Source: Chrysomallon squamiferum
Lineage: Eukaryota > Mollusca > Gastropoda > Neomphalida > Peltospiridae
Direction: 5' to 3'
Length of the DNA stretch: 62,000 nt
NCBI GenBank assembly: GCA_012295275.1
Contig: CM022666.1
Location: forward strand, 16,616,772 to 16,678,771
Under the pieces are notes generated by a model. It saw only the letters and a program-made list of their open reading frames with translations. It ran no database searches and was not told the origin of the DNA. This document shows positions 1 to 16,239 of the stretch, in pieces (position 1 is the stretch's first letter; each line of letters starts with the position of its first letter). The position numbers were made by a program, and so were the translations under genes.

Positions 1-266
1 TTTTTCATTAAAATAGTCTTCTGACGCAAATATAACAGTTATAATTATGTTGCTTTTTTAACATGTGTTTTCGTCAACGCCGGTTTCTGTAATAAGGGTT
101 GGGCAGTTTGATATTAATGTTATTATGGCACAGAGAATTTTATAAAGGGATGGGAAAGTAAGAAAATTAATCGTTGGATCTTATTATCAAGAAAATGTGC
201 CACAACAGTCTTTATTAAGAAATGATACGTAATACAAAACATAAAACAATTTTATATTAGTGTGCG

Positions 267-269
<3 letters not shown>

Positions 270-343
<74 letters not shown>
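270..343. repeat. (GA)n microsatellite
   Basis: Uninterrupted AG dinucleotide run of about 74 bp following a GTGCGTGCG stretch. Confidence 0.95.
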
Positions 344-347
<4 letters not shown>

Positions 348-945
348 AGACTTCTATATGTGTTCGTACCTGTTTATGTATGTATCTATATGTCTATGTG
401 TATGTGTAAATAAAAAAAGTAAGTTTGTTGAGTAATAGAAAACTATTTTATGTCTAGCGTTTTCCCACACTAACCGACCTTTTTTTATTTATTTTTTTCC
501 CTTTGTAAAGTCGGTCTCCTGTTTTCAAGAGAGTAATAAAAATATAAATATCAAATTATTATCGGCACCACACATGTTGTTACTGTCTGACATTACACCC
601 AAATAAAATCAGCAGATAAAAATACAGATCAGTGAGTTGTTTCTGTGAGTCGGTAGCTAGGGCGCGGGTATGTGTTCAGTCGTGGGAGACTAGGGTAGTT
701 TGCGGTACTTCACCGTACTCTGACTCGCCTTTGAGAAAATAAATAAAACATTGAGTATTGCAATATCGCAATAACCTCAGGCTGGAATTTCCTCATGAAT
801 AAAACAAAGACGCTGGAACTGCAAGTTTTTTTTATTAATCATGTTCTCTTATCTGCAAGTCATATTCGCAATGCTTGCCAGAGGCGGAATATTTCAGCTG
901 TATAATTTGGTTTTGTGCTTCAGTGTTCCCTTTCCTTTACTTTTT

Positions 946-946
946 A

Positions 947-1010
<64 letters not shown>
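946..1010. repeat. (ATT)n microsatellite
   Basis: Run of TTA/ATT trinucleotides with one single-base interruption. It translates as poly-Leu/poly-Tyr, which produces a spurious open frame. Confidence 0.9.
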
Positions 1011-1996
1011 CCTTTTTGATTTCTTTATACGGTTGGATACTGGTTCTAAATCATCAGTCTTGACTGTGGTATGTCCTACGTTCAAATCCAGTCACCGGTA
1101 GATCTAACATATCTAAGACTATAGCACTCTATTCCACTAACATACTAACACTGTATTGTTGTTGCTGGATCACTGACAATCTTCCTCACAGTATTAGATG
1201 GTCTATTTCTCGTTCTAACGCATGCTCCATGACTGATTATAAAAGTTTTATTTTTCCTGATAAAGATGTGTACATGATGCTTGTGTCTGTTAATCTTAGG
1301 TGTTAGAAATGTTATGTGTCTGACGTTATTTGAAGCTCTGAGAGGAAAATACAGGAATCATTTCATTTGGAACGGAAGGCAGAAGCATCACAGCTCAGAT
1401 AAATGGTTTTTACGAAAGAGAAAATTATCTGTAACTGAATACAGATTTGTTTTCGAATACGACATCTGTTAATGCTGTTTATCGAGGTATGAGTATCACT
1501 CTCTGACAGGAAAGTTTATTTTCCTACACTTAACTCATAACTGCAGTTATCTGCTCATAACGGAGCACGTTTTTTTCGTAACAAAAACTGCGGAACTTCT
1601 TACCTTCGACTTTATTATCTCGTAGAACAAAGTCAGAAACACAGCCTCTGTTTCGTATTTATGACGACATTATTTTTTGTAAGTATTTCTTATGTCGTCA
1701 TAAATAATACATTTTCATTTGCACGCTAGGATCTTAATAACACTCAGCTGTATTTTAAATATTACTTCTAAAATTTACTTTTCTCCTGAGCTAAGAAAAA
1801 AAACTATTGTAAGTCACGTCAAAACAGGCTTGTCAATATCTGAACAATGTATGCGTTATTCATGAAGAAAGAACTATTTGCATAACGTTACCCTTCAATC
1901 AGATTTGCCCAGATTAGCCTTGTGAAGGTCACGTGCATTCGTCGACGCAGGCGCACTGATGTAATAAAGGGTTTGACAGTAGAGATACTTCTAGTA

Positions 1997-2074
1997 CAAA
2001 GTATCGATATTTCTTTATTATTTAATATTACCAGACAAAGTATCGATATTTCTTTATTATTTAATATTACCAGA
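1997..2074. repeat. Perfect 39-bp tandem duplication
   Basis: Two adjacent near-identical copies of a 39-bp unit containing GTATCGATATTTC. This is a recent local duplication. Confidence 0.9.
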
Positions 2075-2089
2075 CAGTCAAACGAGCAG

Positions 2090-2210
2090 GAGAACCGTAG
2101 TTCAGTTGTTAGAGTGTTTGCATTAAGTTCAATCAAGTCTGCTTGGACCGTCCATTGCGGATTTACCCGTTACGACTGATGCTCCATAACTGGTCATGAT
2201 CTTTACTTTA
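2090..2210 (+). mobile_element. Possible tRNA-derived SINE relic
   Basis: The stretch TAGTTCAGTTG followed by TTAGAGTG resembles the D-arm and box A of a tRNA-derived SINE head. It is followed by a non-tRNA body ending near GCTCCATAACTGG, and similar GCTCCAT(A/G)ACT tails recur at about 1227 and 39420. Box B is weak and no target-site duplication was identified, so this is tentative. Confidence 0.3.
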
Positions 2211-2408
2211 CTGTTTACGGGAAGGCCCATATAAAAGATTAGTTTGTGCTACGCAATTACTGGAGCCAAACAAGCGTGATTTCTCTGTCGAGTTATCGTA
2301 AATGACAAAATTTGTGACACCGATCTTACAAATTTTCATTTATTTATTTCTTATCAATTACAATACAGTTTACTTTCTACACAAGTGATACCAAAAATAA
2401 GCATTAAC

Positions 2409-2549
<141 letters not shown>

Positions 2550-4462
2550 GAATGCTAAGCTATTAACTGATTAAAAAAGAAAAGAACACTAGAGGACTGG
2601 TCTTGAGAAAGGCAGATTGTGTTATTAAAGTTAATGGAAAACTTGTAGATATTTCTGCTTCAACCTTTTGTTCTCTCTAATCTGCCTTGTGTCACGTGAG
2701 CGGGTTTTACAATTCAAAGTAGGAGTGGTTCAATCTATAGGCGCGTTTGTAATGTTCAATGTGATATTTTTACATCAGCTTTATTTGAAATGTCTCTTAA
2801 CACGATTCATCAATATTTTTTATTAAAATACTTATCTGCTTCTAGGAACTATAATAATAATAACAACAAAACAACAACAACAACAACAATAATAATAACA
2901 GTAGTAATAATAATAATCATCATACGTTGAACAACTAAGACCACGGTGATGATAGTGATAATAACAATAATGATGACAATGATGATGATAATTATGATGA
3001 TTATGAAGAGAATAAAATGTTAAAGCACCTTTTTTTCTTTCTTTTTTTAAAAATGCGTTTTTATTTCTTTCTTTATTTGGGTAATTAGCTAATCGTACAA
3101 GAAAAAATTGAAATAAATAAATAAATAAAACTAGTTTGATTTCTGTCTAAATTAAAGATGCTTATCCACGCTGACTTTGCTTCGCATGCTTACTGCTAAT
3201 AAAACTCTTGTGGGAGAACTGCTTTGCTGGATTGATGACAGTGAAATCCACCGAGAGGTTCTGTTAGATCAAATATGTATGAACTTTTGTTAATTAGCAC
3301 GAGGTAACAACTCGGTTCCTTCCGTTACACAGAACAAGAAGAAAAATTCTGTGACTCGATTCCGCTTTCATTGTTGTGTTTAACACTGCAGTCTAAAATG
3401 AACGCTAGTGTTTTTAACGTTATATTTGTATTCCTTTATTTAAAAAGAAAAATCGCATTTAGAAAATTTAGAAAATTTATTTATTTATTTATTTATTTAT
3501 TTCTGATTGATTGATTTTATTATTTATTATTTTTTGTCTTTTGCTTTTTGTTAAAATTGTTCTTCCCTTTTTATGAAATCTGATTAAAATAAATAATGAA
3601 ATATAGTTATTTAAATTAGATAATATTTAGTTATTATCATTTTAAATATATGTTGTTTTCCTGCTGTTGTTTGTTCTTCTGTACTGCTACTGACACACAG
3701 ATTGAAAATCAACCTCATTCAGTGTTCGCTGTCTCCCAAAGTACAACACGCTTCACATGCGTCTGAACAAAATGTATGGCGTGAGATCACTGTCGACATT
3801 ATACATTTCTAATTTCGTCTGCTGATTTTTTTTTTTTTTTTTTTTTTTTCCGGTTAGTTCTTGTTGGTTTATTTCAGAATAATTGTTCCAAAACAAATTT
3901 TCCGGGAATACAATTTCTAAACGACTGTGTCTTTAATAAATGTCACGGAATGGTCAATAATAATGCAATCTGTTAAAACTGCTTTGTGGTGATTATTTAA
4001 ATTTAAATATAGAAACGAAATACGGCGCACCTATTTCTATATTCGGTGTTTAAAAAAAGAAAAATGAGAGAAAGAGAGAAAAGATTTATGAAGCTAATCC
4101 AGGAAAGTATTTTCGTTTCTTATTTTCTAAACTGCTGAGTTTATTAGTTAATACAATAATATTATGGTCACGGCTGGAAGGTACACGGATCTGATCTTGG
4201 AACCAGAGTTAACTGTACACACATTTGTACTGCTTCTTCTTCGTAACAGTATTAATAAGAGATAAATATTTATCATGTAAGAAAGTATAAGACTTAAACG
4301 TTAAACGTATTTAGTGTTTATACATCGTTAGCTAATCTCAGTCAAGTAAACCGAGCCTGAAGCAGTAGGTCAGATTTGTTACGTCACTATCAGCATGTGA
4401 CTATCATTACCTCACTGTACGTGTATGACCGTCATTACGTCAGTGTAACTATGTGACTGTCA

Positions 4463-4640
4463 TATGTCACTTAAAGTATATGATTCTTTGCGTTACTGTA
4501 AGTATGTGACTGTCATTATGTCACTTAAAGTATATAATTCTTTGCGTTACTGTAAGTATGTGACAGTCATTATGTCACTTAAAGTATATGATTCTTTACG
4601 TTACTGTAAGTATGTGACAGTCATTACGTCAGTAGGTATC
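4463..4640. repeat. 54-bp minisatellite, about 3 copies
   Basis: The unit starting TATGTCACTTAAAG recurs at 4463, 4517 and 4571, exactly 54 bp apart. Flanking partial copies carry TGTGACTGTCATTACGTCA. The open frame through it is a by-product of a period divisible by three. Confidence 0.9.
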
Positions 4641-5853
4641 TACGAGATGCTTTGACTGCGTATATTATTGCTTCGACTCCAGAAATTTTGAATTAACAAA
4701 TGACTTTTGTGGAAAATCGCAGTGATGAATGATAAATTGATCACTTGGTAACTTCATCACTCACTCATAAATTTTGTCTGTTAGAGCTACAAGGAAACAC
4801 TGACTGTTAATGACAGATTACAGTTTTTAGTAAGAATATTACCACTGTTGCGATATATATATATATATATATTGCATTTACTACACTGACTTTGATGGTT
4901 TCTAGCCTTTATGACTAATCTGGTACAAGCTAACACTGATACTTGATTGTGTTCCAAATGACAGACTTGTTTGAACCTCAGTGGATATAAGCTTATCAGA
5001 ATTTGTTTATCGATGATTTACAGCATGTACATTCTCTGTCTACAGAAATGTAAAAATATGTGACATTTCTCTACAGTTGTGTTAACCTTCTTAGTGTATT
5101 AGCCAGCTCTCCTTGCTGTGTGAAATAACAACAAGGCGTGTAACAGCATCATTTATATCCAACAAAGAGAGAAATGATTTATTTCATAATTGCTCAGTGT
5201 TCTGTATTAATGTCAATAATGCAGTTAAAATTATCAATTTAATTTTTTTTTTTTTATAATTTCGTCTATTCTCCGTCCTCTGATAAAGACTTGTGTAAAT
5301 TATTCCGTGATGTGTGGATCCGTGTAATAAAGAAGCCCTGTGGACAACCACGCCCATCATTTCAAACATTTAGAAAGGAAATTTAAAAGAAAATCTAGGA
5401 GAGGAATTTAAATAAATAAAAGAAGAAAAAAAATAAATAAGAAAGATAATATGCGTGAAAGTCACGTGACGACAAGACAGAAACTTGATCGACTGACTCC
5501 CAACCGCTTTCGACTTTGCACGTGACAACAAAGAACCACGCATAATGGCGGCCAGGCGTGAGTCGTAATCTTCTTCTCACATTAATTTCCTCCCCTCACG
5601 CAATTCAACACCACGTTTTGTTTGAACTCTTTGTCTAGCGTCATTTTAACCCTTTAACCACAGACTGTCTGAAAAGTAGAGGATCTTTTTAAAGATTTCG
5701 TGAAAGATTTTCTCATTTGTTAATAAAAGTAACATTTTCTTTCATTTTTTTTAATAGAACGACAACAACCCAGTAATAAGATAACATTAAAACTCAGCTG
5801 TTTTTAACATTTGAATAATTAAATAAATTTAAATGAGAAAGATGCATTTTAAA

Positions 5854-5856
<3 letters not shown>

Positions 5857-5923
<67 letters not shown>
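5857..5923. repeat. (GA)n microsatellite, first of a duplicated pair
   Basis: GA run flanked by ATGCATTTTAAAGAGGG on the left and ACGACAACAACCCAGTAATAAGATA on the right. The left flank recurs beside the next GA run at 6123, and the right flank also occurs before this run at 5760, so the block is duplicated. Confidence 0.9.
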
Positions 5924-5927
<4 letters not shown>

Positions 5928-6119
5928 CAACAACCCAGTAATAAGATATTTTACTGTTATTAATAAAGTAACTGCTGCTGCTGTTTCCTGCTATTACTAC
6001 AACTACTACAGCTGCTTCTACTACTGTTACTAAGAAAATGAATAATTAAATAAATAGATAAAAAAAATGAAAATAAATTGTATTATATGATTTTGAAACA
6101 ATGCATTTTAAAGAGGGTA

Positions 6120-6230
<111 letters not shown>

Positions 6231-6554
6231 ACAAGATACAAATTCGATCCAATCCTATTACGTTTTGTGAATAATCTATTTTTCTGTTTACATTAGTCTA
6301 ATGTTACCAGTCAGATAACATTACAACAGTGAATGTAATAACGTTTATATATCACCTTAGTCATACGTGCATTGCACACTGTTATTTAGTATTTTATACC
6401 TTTGTTATTCTTTCTTTCTATATTTCCTTCTTTCTGCCTTGTTTGAATTTAAATGCAAAACAGCATTAAGTGTTGTTTGCAACTATGCATTGCCGTCGAT
6501 ATCAGTTGTGTATTAACAAATATTCGTATATTACAGTCTTTCACTGTACGTGTT

Positions 6555-6900
6555 ATATTTACACGTATTTGCTATTCAGGTTTCATATCACGTATATACT
6601 TCATCAGACAGCTATCACGTGTATACTTTATAAAACACATATCACATGTATACTTTATGGATACCGCGTACATGCTTCATAAACACATAAAGGATATACT
6701 TCATCAGGTACATGCTTCACGAACATTATGCATATACTTTACCATAAACATGTTGTTATCAAGCATGTTTTTTATGATACATATTACATATATACTTCAT
6801 TATACATATTTCATCACGCATATTTCACGTGTATACTGTATCACGGATGCTTCACGCCTATACATCATCACGCATACTTCAAGTCTATACTTGATCGCAC
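6555..6900. repeat. Degenerate minisatellite with CACGTGTATACTT core
   Basis: Diverged repeats of about 25-30 bp built around TATCACGTGTATACTTTAT and later CATCACGCATACTTCA. Open frames of 165 and 150 codons cross it, but their sequence simply follows the repeat. Confidence 0.7.
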
Positions 6901-7241
6901 ACACTTTGCGCCTCCCTCCCGTTCTGACAAGCGTGACGTGTTATTGCTAATCGATACTGAAAAACAACGTTTTTATACGGCTGCAGGAATTGTATGGGAC
7001 TTTATAGCACGCTATTTGTTTGTGATTAGGCTTTTTCAAGCCTTGCCTCTCTTATTATGCACTCGCGTTATGAGAAACTCCGTAGTCGTTACTCGGGGCA
7101 ATAAAGTCTGCAGATGGCTCAATTTATGGGAGAAAAAGATATTAGTTTTTATCCTAACCAATAACCGTAGTCGACCATAATAATATCGAAGCAGAGTTAT
7201 TCATCTAATCTGGCGTTCGTTCACACACAGCCGCGCTGGGG

Positions 7242-7248
7242 TATAAAA
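7242..7248 (+). promoter_or_regulatory. TATA-box-like sequence in a local GC-richer patch
   Basis: TATAAAA lies in a patch that is less AT-rich than its surroundings, with an AATAAA-type signal about 150 bp downstream (AATAATAAACTC near 7397). It could be a core promoter or part of an old LTR. No coding exon begins just downstream, so no gene can be tied to it. Confidence 0.2.
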
Positions 7249-7879
7249 ACCAGCACGAGGATAGATGACGCCATTTTAGCTCTCCCAGGCTTAACTTTAC
7301 TGATTTATTCATTGAGGGAATCGTGAGTCTTATCAAGCACGCTTGTCGTGTATGGATTAGTTGGCGTCATTATCTCTGTATGATTTTATCTTAGCAATAA
7401 TAAACTCATTATCATATTTGTCCAAACAATCGTACTCTCATTAACTAAAGTTTACCACTGATCCGCTTCAGCGTAACGTTTTGATAGCCAATCAGCGAGG
7501 TCCTCACCTCACGTGACCTCTAACCGTTGCAATAACACAGCCAGCTTGCAGTGCTAAAGGCACGGTCACACTAGACAATCTGTAGTATCTGTGGCAGCGT
7601 TTAAAATGATAGCTGGATTACTTATGTGTATATGTGTATCTGTGTTCGTGTATGCGTCACGCTTAATGCGCGATCACACTATTCGACTTGTAAATAATAC
7701 AGATCACTAAATTTAGGGGGAGGGTGAAGTTGAGCGGTTTTTTTTTTTTTCTACCGTTCTTTTTATTTGTTTCTTCTCTTGCATTTCTCTATGAAATGAC
7801 GTCACAAATAAAATTCAGTTTCCTTACTTCATTATCAGTCAGTGTTGATACTGATAATGTGTTTTACTTCGGGTAATAT

Positions 7880-8229
7880 TATGTGAGAGTAAATAAAATA
7901 ATTTGGTTTTGTAAGTAATATTTTACTATTCCAAGTAACATTTTATTACTGCAAGAAATGCTTTCTTATTGTTAATATTGTGTTTTTGCAGGTTTCATTT
8001 TGTTAACATAGACAATATTTTGTTATTAGAGATAATATTGTGTTAACAGAGATAATATTTTGTTATTAGGTAATATTGTGTTAAAAGAAATAACATTTTT
8101 TTATTACAGGTAATATTGTGTTAATGTAGGAAATATTTTGTTATTACAGGTAGTATTGTGTTAATACAGGTAATATTTTGTTATTACAGGTAATATTGTG
8201 TTATTACAGGTAATATTTTGTTATTACAG

Positions 8230-8236
<7 letters not shown>
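7880..8236. repeat. About 20-bp minisatellite overlapping the TNF exon acceptor
   Basis: Repeats of GTAATATTTTG/TTATTACAG in alternating variants become more regular toward the 3' end. Each well-preserved unit contains ACAG followed at once by GTAATA. The last ACAG serves as the 3' splice site of the exon starting at 8230, whose first bases (GTAATAT) are still repeat sequence. Confidence 0.9.
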
Positions 8237-10235
<1,999 letters not shown>

Positions 10236-10760
10236 GTTCACTCGTTCATTCTTCTTGCCTATTTGTGATACTGCACGACAGCTGAAACTATTCCATACAT
10301 TTCACATCAGGGCTGGATCTGGACTCGATGACGTTTTAAATACACTGGAAGTGACGATGTTCAGTTCTGCGTAACTTTTCAGATTATAATCTATTTGACG
10401 AGAGTATGTGTTTACAAGTGTTACTGTTTACAAGACTAACTGTTTACAAGAGTAACTGTTTACAAGTATAACAGTGTTACCTTTGCCACAGATCCTATTT
10501 GACAAGTGTTAGCTGTGTAGCATTTGACACAGTGAAATGTTGACTTTACTGGAGATGTTACTGGACATGTTAGTCCTGTAACGAATAATGAACAAGTGCA
10601 GTAACTGAATTCTGCGTTATCAGACTGGGAGATGTTTAGACTGCAGATCTGTGCTGAAGAGCCATTTGAAAAGTGTAAGAATTAACAGCCTGCCTGCCTG
10701 TATTTTGGATTTTTGATGATTGTGTGTTAGAGGAAAATAAAACAAATGTAATGAATATTT
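10236..10760 (+). other. Probable 3'UTR of the TNF-type gene with poly(A) signal
   Basis: Follows the TGA at 10233-10235. An AATAAA hexamer at 10736-10741 is the first good polyadenylation signal. A short repeated phrase (TGTTTACAAG followed by TAACTGTTTACAAG) lies near 10410-10465. Confidence 0.55.
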
Positions 10761-11123
10761 CAGTCTAGGATGTAAATATGTGTACGTTTTACGTGTGGTG
10801 ACACAAAATTAGACTAAACAGAAATGTCAAAGACTTTTAACTAACTCCGGCCCTGACGTCGTCTCCATTCTACTGCTGATGTCGTCGTTTCTAGACAACG
10901 TCTTGGAACACGGCATGCACGTCGTGGACAATAACTGCTTCATAATCGAAGTGTCATTAAGCCTTTGCGTTGAGAAAAACATTAATGATTTGTGAGAATG
11001 ATGTTAAACAGCATGTAATGCTAAAACTGATGTACATAGTTCATACATTGTGTTCCATTAACTAAACTACACAGCCAGAGAAACGAGCCGTTATTTACTT
11101 AGTGTGCATTTACACGTGTAGTA

Positions 11124-11124
<1 letters not shown>

Positions 11125-11154
<30 letters not shown>

Positions 11155-11223
11155 TTATTACTACTACTACTACTACGACTACTACTACTAATACCCTATT
11201 ATTATTATTAGTATTATTATTAC
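11125..11223. repeat. (ATT)n/(ACT)n compound microsatellite
   Basis: ATT run, then ACT run, then a second ATT run. Confidence 0.9.
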
Positions 11224-11403
11224 AAAGTTATTTCTGATGTAAGATGTATTTTTAAAATATATAATGATTAAAAACATACCCACAGAAGTAACTGGTAATA
11301 AAAAACTAGTTTACGCTGAATCAAACTAAAAAAAAAAATATTATTTACTACAAACTTATTTACTCCCAGATTTTTTTGTTTCCAAACGAATTATATTTGA
11401 TGA

Positions 11404-11429
11404 AAAAAAAAAAAAAAAAAAAAAAAAAA
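11404..11429. repeat. Poly-A tract
   Basis: Homopolymer of about 26 A. No retroposed body was recognised upstream of it. Confidence 0.85.
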
Positions 11430-11763
11430 GATTATTTTGTTTGTTTATCGCTGTGTGCTAAAATTGTCCTTCGAAATTGGAAAAAAACAATTTCAATACT
11501 TTCGCCACTAATTTCTGAAAAACATATCTCATGATTCCAGGCAGGTTTCTGATTGGTCGTCATATATATCCAAATAAAATAAAATAAAATAAAATAAAAT
11601 AAAATAAAAATGAAACACGTTAGATAATATTCTGATCTTTTTTTTCTTTTTTCTCTTCACCCAGCAGAGCGCAAACATTAAGAAATATATAGATTGTAAA
11701 CAAACATATCAAAAAAACAAATCAAAATTTAAAAAAAAACACATTAACAATAATAATAATAAT

Positions 11764-11800
<37 letters not shown>

Positions 11801-12468
11801 GTAAAAATAATAAAAACCTGTTTATATCAGTTTATTATGTTCTGCAATAACATAAAGATGCAACGGTTTTTAAAAATGTGAAACTTTATGCAAAAATTGC
11901 ATTTGCGAACATCATTAAAACAAGTACGAATAGTTAAAGTTTTAATTAGTTTTTGTATATTATAATTATGTAAATACATCGGTAACACATTGCGAGATAA
12001 TAATTAATTTTCTTATTGAGTGGTTGTGGGACTAATTAACACATTTCTGCTTTAATTAAGCACATAGAACTGCCGCGTGTCAGCGATATCTAACATAACA
12101 GTGTCCTCACATGACGATAACACAGAGCAGAATAATCATTATGAAAACATAGATTAAGCGATTATCGATATTAATAGCCAATTATCGACACGTGCATCTC
12201 GTTCTATTACTTGTTCATGAAAACTGTCCCATCAGGCTTTGGTGTAATACTGCTTTATACATAACGTGTGTGTGAGATAAACGCGTGCAGCTCACATCAT
12301 ATGTAAATATATGTCACCTATACCATGACGTGTCAGCGAATATCTTGAACGTGTCAGAAAACATAGTCGTTAATTGTAGAAAAATGTTATCCTGTATGTC
12401 GCGTAAAACATGACATTTTCTTGTTTAATAATCACTTTTTTATATAGCAAGTATGTATTATAATAACA

Positions 12469-12470
<2 letters not shown>

Positions 12471-12510
<40 letters not shown>
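12471..12510. repeat. (CA)n microsatellite
   Basis: Uninterrupted CA dinucleotide run of about 40 bp. Confidence 0.95.
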
Positions 12511-12511
<1 letters not shown>

Positions 12512-13787
12512 CCATCCATATGTACATACGTATATACGTACAACACTATGATGTAAATTCAAACTGTATGATCCGTACAAAATGGAGTAAAGAGATGACT
12601 GTGTAATGAGTAATGCTGTGTTCTGTAATTATCATTATTTTATATTCTATTACGCATGCTCATATTGATTATGAATAATTTTACATTATGCAAATGTGAC
12701 GTATATGTAGTTTACATAATACTGTAATACGTAATATATATAACATTGTAATACTTAGTTAGTGTTCACCATTCCTAACTCTCCACGTGTCCCGTTTTAT
12801 TACGTCATCCATAAACTGCTCAAATGGAGTGTCACGTGATCACATTTAGAGTGCTTTGCTCTTGTATAATATTTACCGTTATTTGGATTGTACGGTTTCT
12901 ATACTTGCCATAATATTATTACTAATAAGAAAGGATTTACAGAAAGAAAAAAAAAGAGAAAATAATAATAACAAAAATAAATTAAATTAAATAAATAAAA
13001 TAAAATTAAATAAATAAATAAATTAATAAATTAATTAATTATTTAAAAATTAAAAATAAAAAATATAAATAAATAAAAAGAAAAAAGAGAACTAAACACT
13101 GATAAAATAAACAATCATAATAATAATAATAAATACTAATTAAATGAAATAAAAACTAATATTAAAATAAATAAATTAATATAAATAAATAAATAAATGA
13201 GTTATCAAATAAAAGAATACAATGTGAATGATAAAATATGGTAGTTTGTCAAATGGTTTATCGAATGATTGTTAGCTGTTTACATTAAATGTAAGATTAC
13301 AAGTTAAAAAAAAAAGTTTATTGTTAATGAAAATTTTTGTTGTGTTCAGCTCATTTTCTTCCAGTTCTGTTTTTGTTTTGTTAAATTATTTATTTTTTAT
13401 TTGGTTAATGTAGTTGCATATTTTCATTGTGATGTTATTGATTTAGATCTTGTTATTTATTTGAAAAGTTAAATTGATGGATTTTATATATATATATGTA
13501 ATTCTTTTTTATATAGCAAATACAAAAGATAAACGGCGATGAATATTTTAAATTTTTCAAATAAACTATTTAAAAGGATCTTTTTTGTTTCTTTCTGAAA
13601 ATTATTTTTAAAAATACTTTAAAATGTTTATAAAATCTATTAAAATTTTGAAAACAAATTTCACTATGCGAAAGTACTAATGCGAAATTTAATTTAAAAA
13701 TTCATTTTCAAGATTAATACATTTTTGATAGTTCAATATCAGTTTTTATTTAATTATTTATTTTTTAAATTTATTAATTATTATTGT

Positions 13788-13788
13788 C

Positions 13789-13846
<58 letters not shown>
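13788..13846. repeat. (ATT)n microsatellite
   Basis: Uninterrupted TTA run of nearly 60 bp. Confidence 0.95.
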
Positions 13847-14062
13847 AGTCGCAGTGACAAAGTGCAATGTATGTTTCTGTTTATAAATTTTGTTTGTCCA
13901 GCTTTTCGTGTTGAATAAATTTTCAGATGTAAATGTGATATTTTTGTAAACAAAGGATGATTGTGATAAATACTTTCAAATCCATGAAACGTCTTTTTTA
14001 TTTCTTAATTTTAAAATGAAACAGATTTTAAAAATCTGAATGTTGGTAACTGTACCTCTGTT

Positions 14063-14065
<3 letters not shown>

Positions 14066-14145
<80 letters not shown>
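14066..14145. repeat. (CT)n microsatellite
   Basis: CT run of about 78 bp. It generates poly-Arg/Glu frames on the minus strand. Confidence 0.95.
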
Positions 14146-14147
<2 letters not shown>

Positions 14148-14281
14148 GACAAGAGAACAGTGTACAAATAAACTAGTGAGAAAGTCACGTGACAATGCTG
14201 CAGTCTCAAACCAGCTTGTCAACCAGACACAATCAAATTTCCTTCACTAAACAGTAATCAATACTTCGACAGAACGTGAAT

Positions 14282-14716
14282 AACATCTGACACGTCAGAA
14301 TATCAACTACAACTGCAACAACACCACCAGCTACTACTACTACTGACGTGAATAACATATGACATGTCAGAATATCATCTAGAACTACAACAGCACCACC
14401 AGCTACTGCTACTGCTGCTACTACTACTACTGACGTGAATAACATATGATATATCAGAATATCATCTAGAACTACAACAGCACCACCAGCTACTGCTACT
14501 GCTGCTACTACTACTACTGACGTGAATAACATATGACATATCAGAATATCATCTAGAACTACAACAACACCACCAGCTACTGCTACTGCTACTACTACTA
14601 CTACTACTGACGTGAATAACATATGACATATCAGAATATCATCTAGAACTACAACAGCACCACAAGCCACTGCTACTGCTGCTACTACTACTACAGATTT
14701 GAATAACATATGATAT
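14282..14716. repeat. 87-90-bp minisatellite, about 5 copies, with nested CTA trinucleotides
   Basis: The phrase TGACGTGAATAACATATGA recurs at 14344, 14431, 14518 and 14608 (spacing 87, 87 and 90 bp). Each unit ends in ACTGCTACTGCTGCTACTAC. The period is divisible by three, giving a 158-codon minus-strand frame of near-identical repeats. I do not regard it as a protein gene. Confidence 0.9.
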
Positions 14717-15735
14717 GTCAGAATATGGATAAATGAGTATTTCTGTTTGCAATAAAATCTGATACCTCAATATAAATAGTTAATTTTGCTGAATTGTTAC
14801 TACTACTACTACAAGTAAAACTACAACGACAACTAGTACTACTATACTACAACTACAACTACAATAACACCACCGCTACTACTACTGCTGCTCCTACTTC
14901 TACTACTACACCACTATCACTACAGTAACACCAACTACTACTACTGATACTACTATTACTATTTATACTGCTACTACAACTACTGCAACAACAACTAGTA
15001 CTGTTGCTACTGCTACTACTATAGCTTTTATTGATATAAAACTGTAACTAGATGATTTTTTTAATGTAAAAATTTATATAAAAAATAAATAATATTTGAA
15101 CTATTATTCCTATATGGTAAAAATGTATGAATCTTATACTACCAGTATTACAACTACAACAACAACAAACAGTCTAGTACTACTGCTGATGTTGTTGTTA
15201 TTGTTATTTTTATTATTAATTAATTTATAATTAAAACAAAAAAAAAAAACAAAAAAAAAAAAAAAAAAAGAAGAAGAAGAAAAAGAAAAGGAAAAGGAAG
15301 ATCTCTGAATTAAGAATAATTTTAAAGAATAAGAAACAAGTTAACAGGGGCAGTTATTAATATTCATTGCACGCGAATCGTCACTGCTGGTGTTCTAACC
15401 ACCTGACTATACTCAGCCTCGTTCTGAACCGAGTGACACTTGTTTTGTTTAAAACCGAGATAACGAAACTTAAATGACACGTGAGAAAACACTGTGTTAC
15501 AATATCTGTTTTCATCTGAACAAAAGAAACAAAGAGAAACAAAGCAGACGAACCACTGATTTACTTCCTCCATTATTCCGTGACCATGGCAACAGTCTGA
15601 CGACCACGTGCAATGTGCCTCACCTACAGTGTCGCTTATTTTTCTTTTCTTTCTTTTCATTATATATATTTCACTACAAAGGAATTCCCACATTGCTCAT
15701 ATTGTTTGGCGTAACTTCCTCTCCACGAACAAAAC

Positions 15736-15738
<3 letters not shown>

Positions 15739-15771
<33 letters not shown>

Positions 15772-15780
15772 TTATAATAA

Positions 15781-15827
<47 letters not shown>

Positions 15828-15880
15828 TAATAACAACAACGACAACAATAACAATAATAAATAAATAAATAAAAATAAAG
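15739..15880. repeat. (AAT)n/(AAAT)n compound microsatellite
   Basis: AAT run, AAAT run, then AAT and AAC-rich sequence. Confidence 0.9.
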
Positions 15881-15979
15881 GAGAATAAATAAAGATACGT
15901 GACGTAGTTGTTATAACACTACCATATAAATTTATGATAAAGTCTGATTAGTTACGTATCTGTCTGTGATGCACCTAAG

Positions 15980-15980
<1 letters not shown>

Positions 15981-16047
<67 letters not shown>
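15981..16047. repeat. (TG)n microsatellite
   Basis: TG run of about 65 bp. Confidence 0.95.
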
Positions 16048-16239
16048 TTATGCGCGCTTGCGTGGGTGCCTGCCTGTTTGAGTGTGTAACTGTACACATA
16101 TATGCGTGTTTCTGCGTGCTTGTGTGTATGCATAATTATGTCTGTACATATGTAAATATCTGCTTTTATTATATCTCTATATATTACGTCAGTGAATGAA
16201 TAAATTCATACGGAGATACACATAGATATTCACGAATAT

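Noticed and set aside
1281-1472. 63-codon frame that could be an upstream TNF exon
   Set aside because: No transmembrane segment, no suitable splice sites in phase and no similarity to known ligand N-termini.
6939-7537. Possible solo LTR: TGTTATTGC and GCAATAACA ends about 600 bp apart, with TATAAAA and AATAAA-like signals between
   Set aside because: Flanking bases (TGACG versus CAGCC) show no target-site duplication, and a 9-10-bp inverted match in this length can occur by chance.
14233-14709. 158-codon minus-strand open frame with repeated Val-rich units
   Set aside because: It translates an 87-90-bp minisatellite whose period is divisible by three; no start context or domain.
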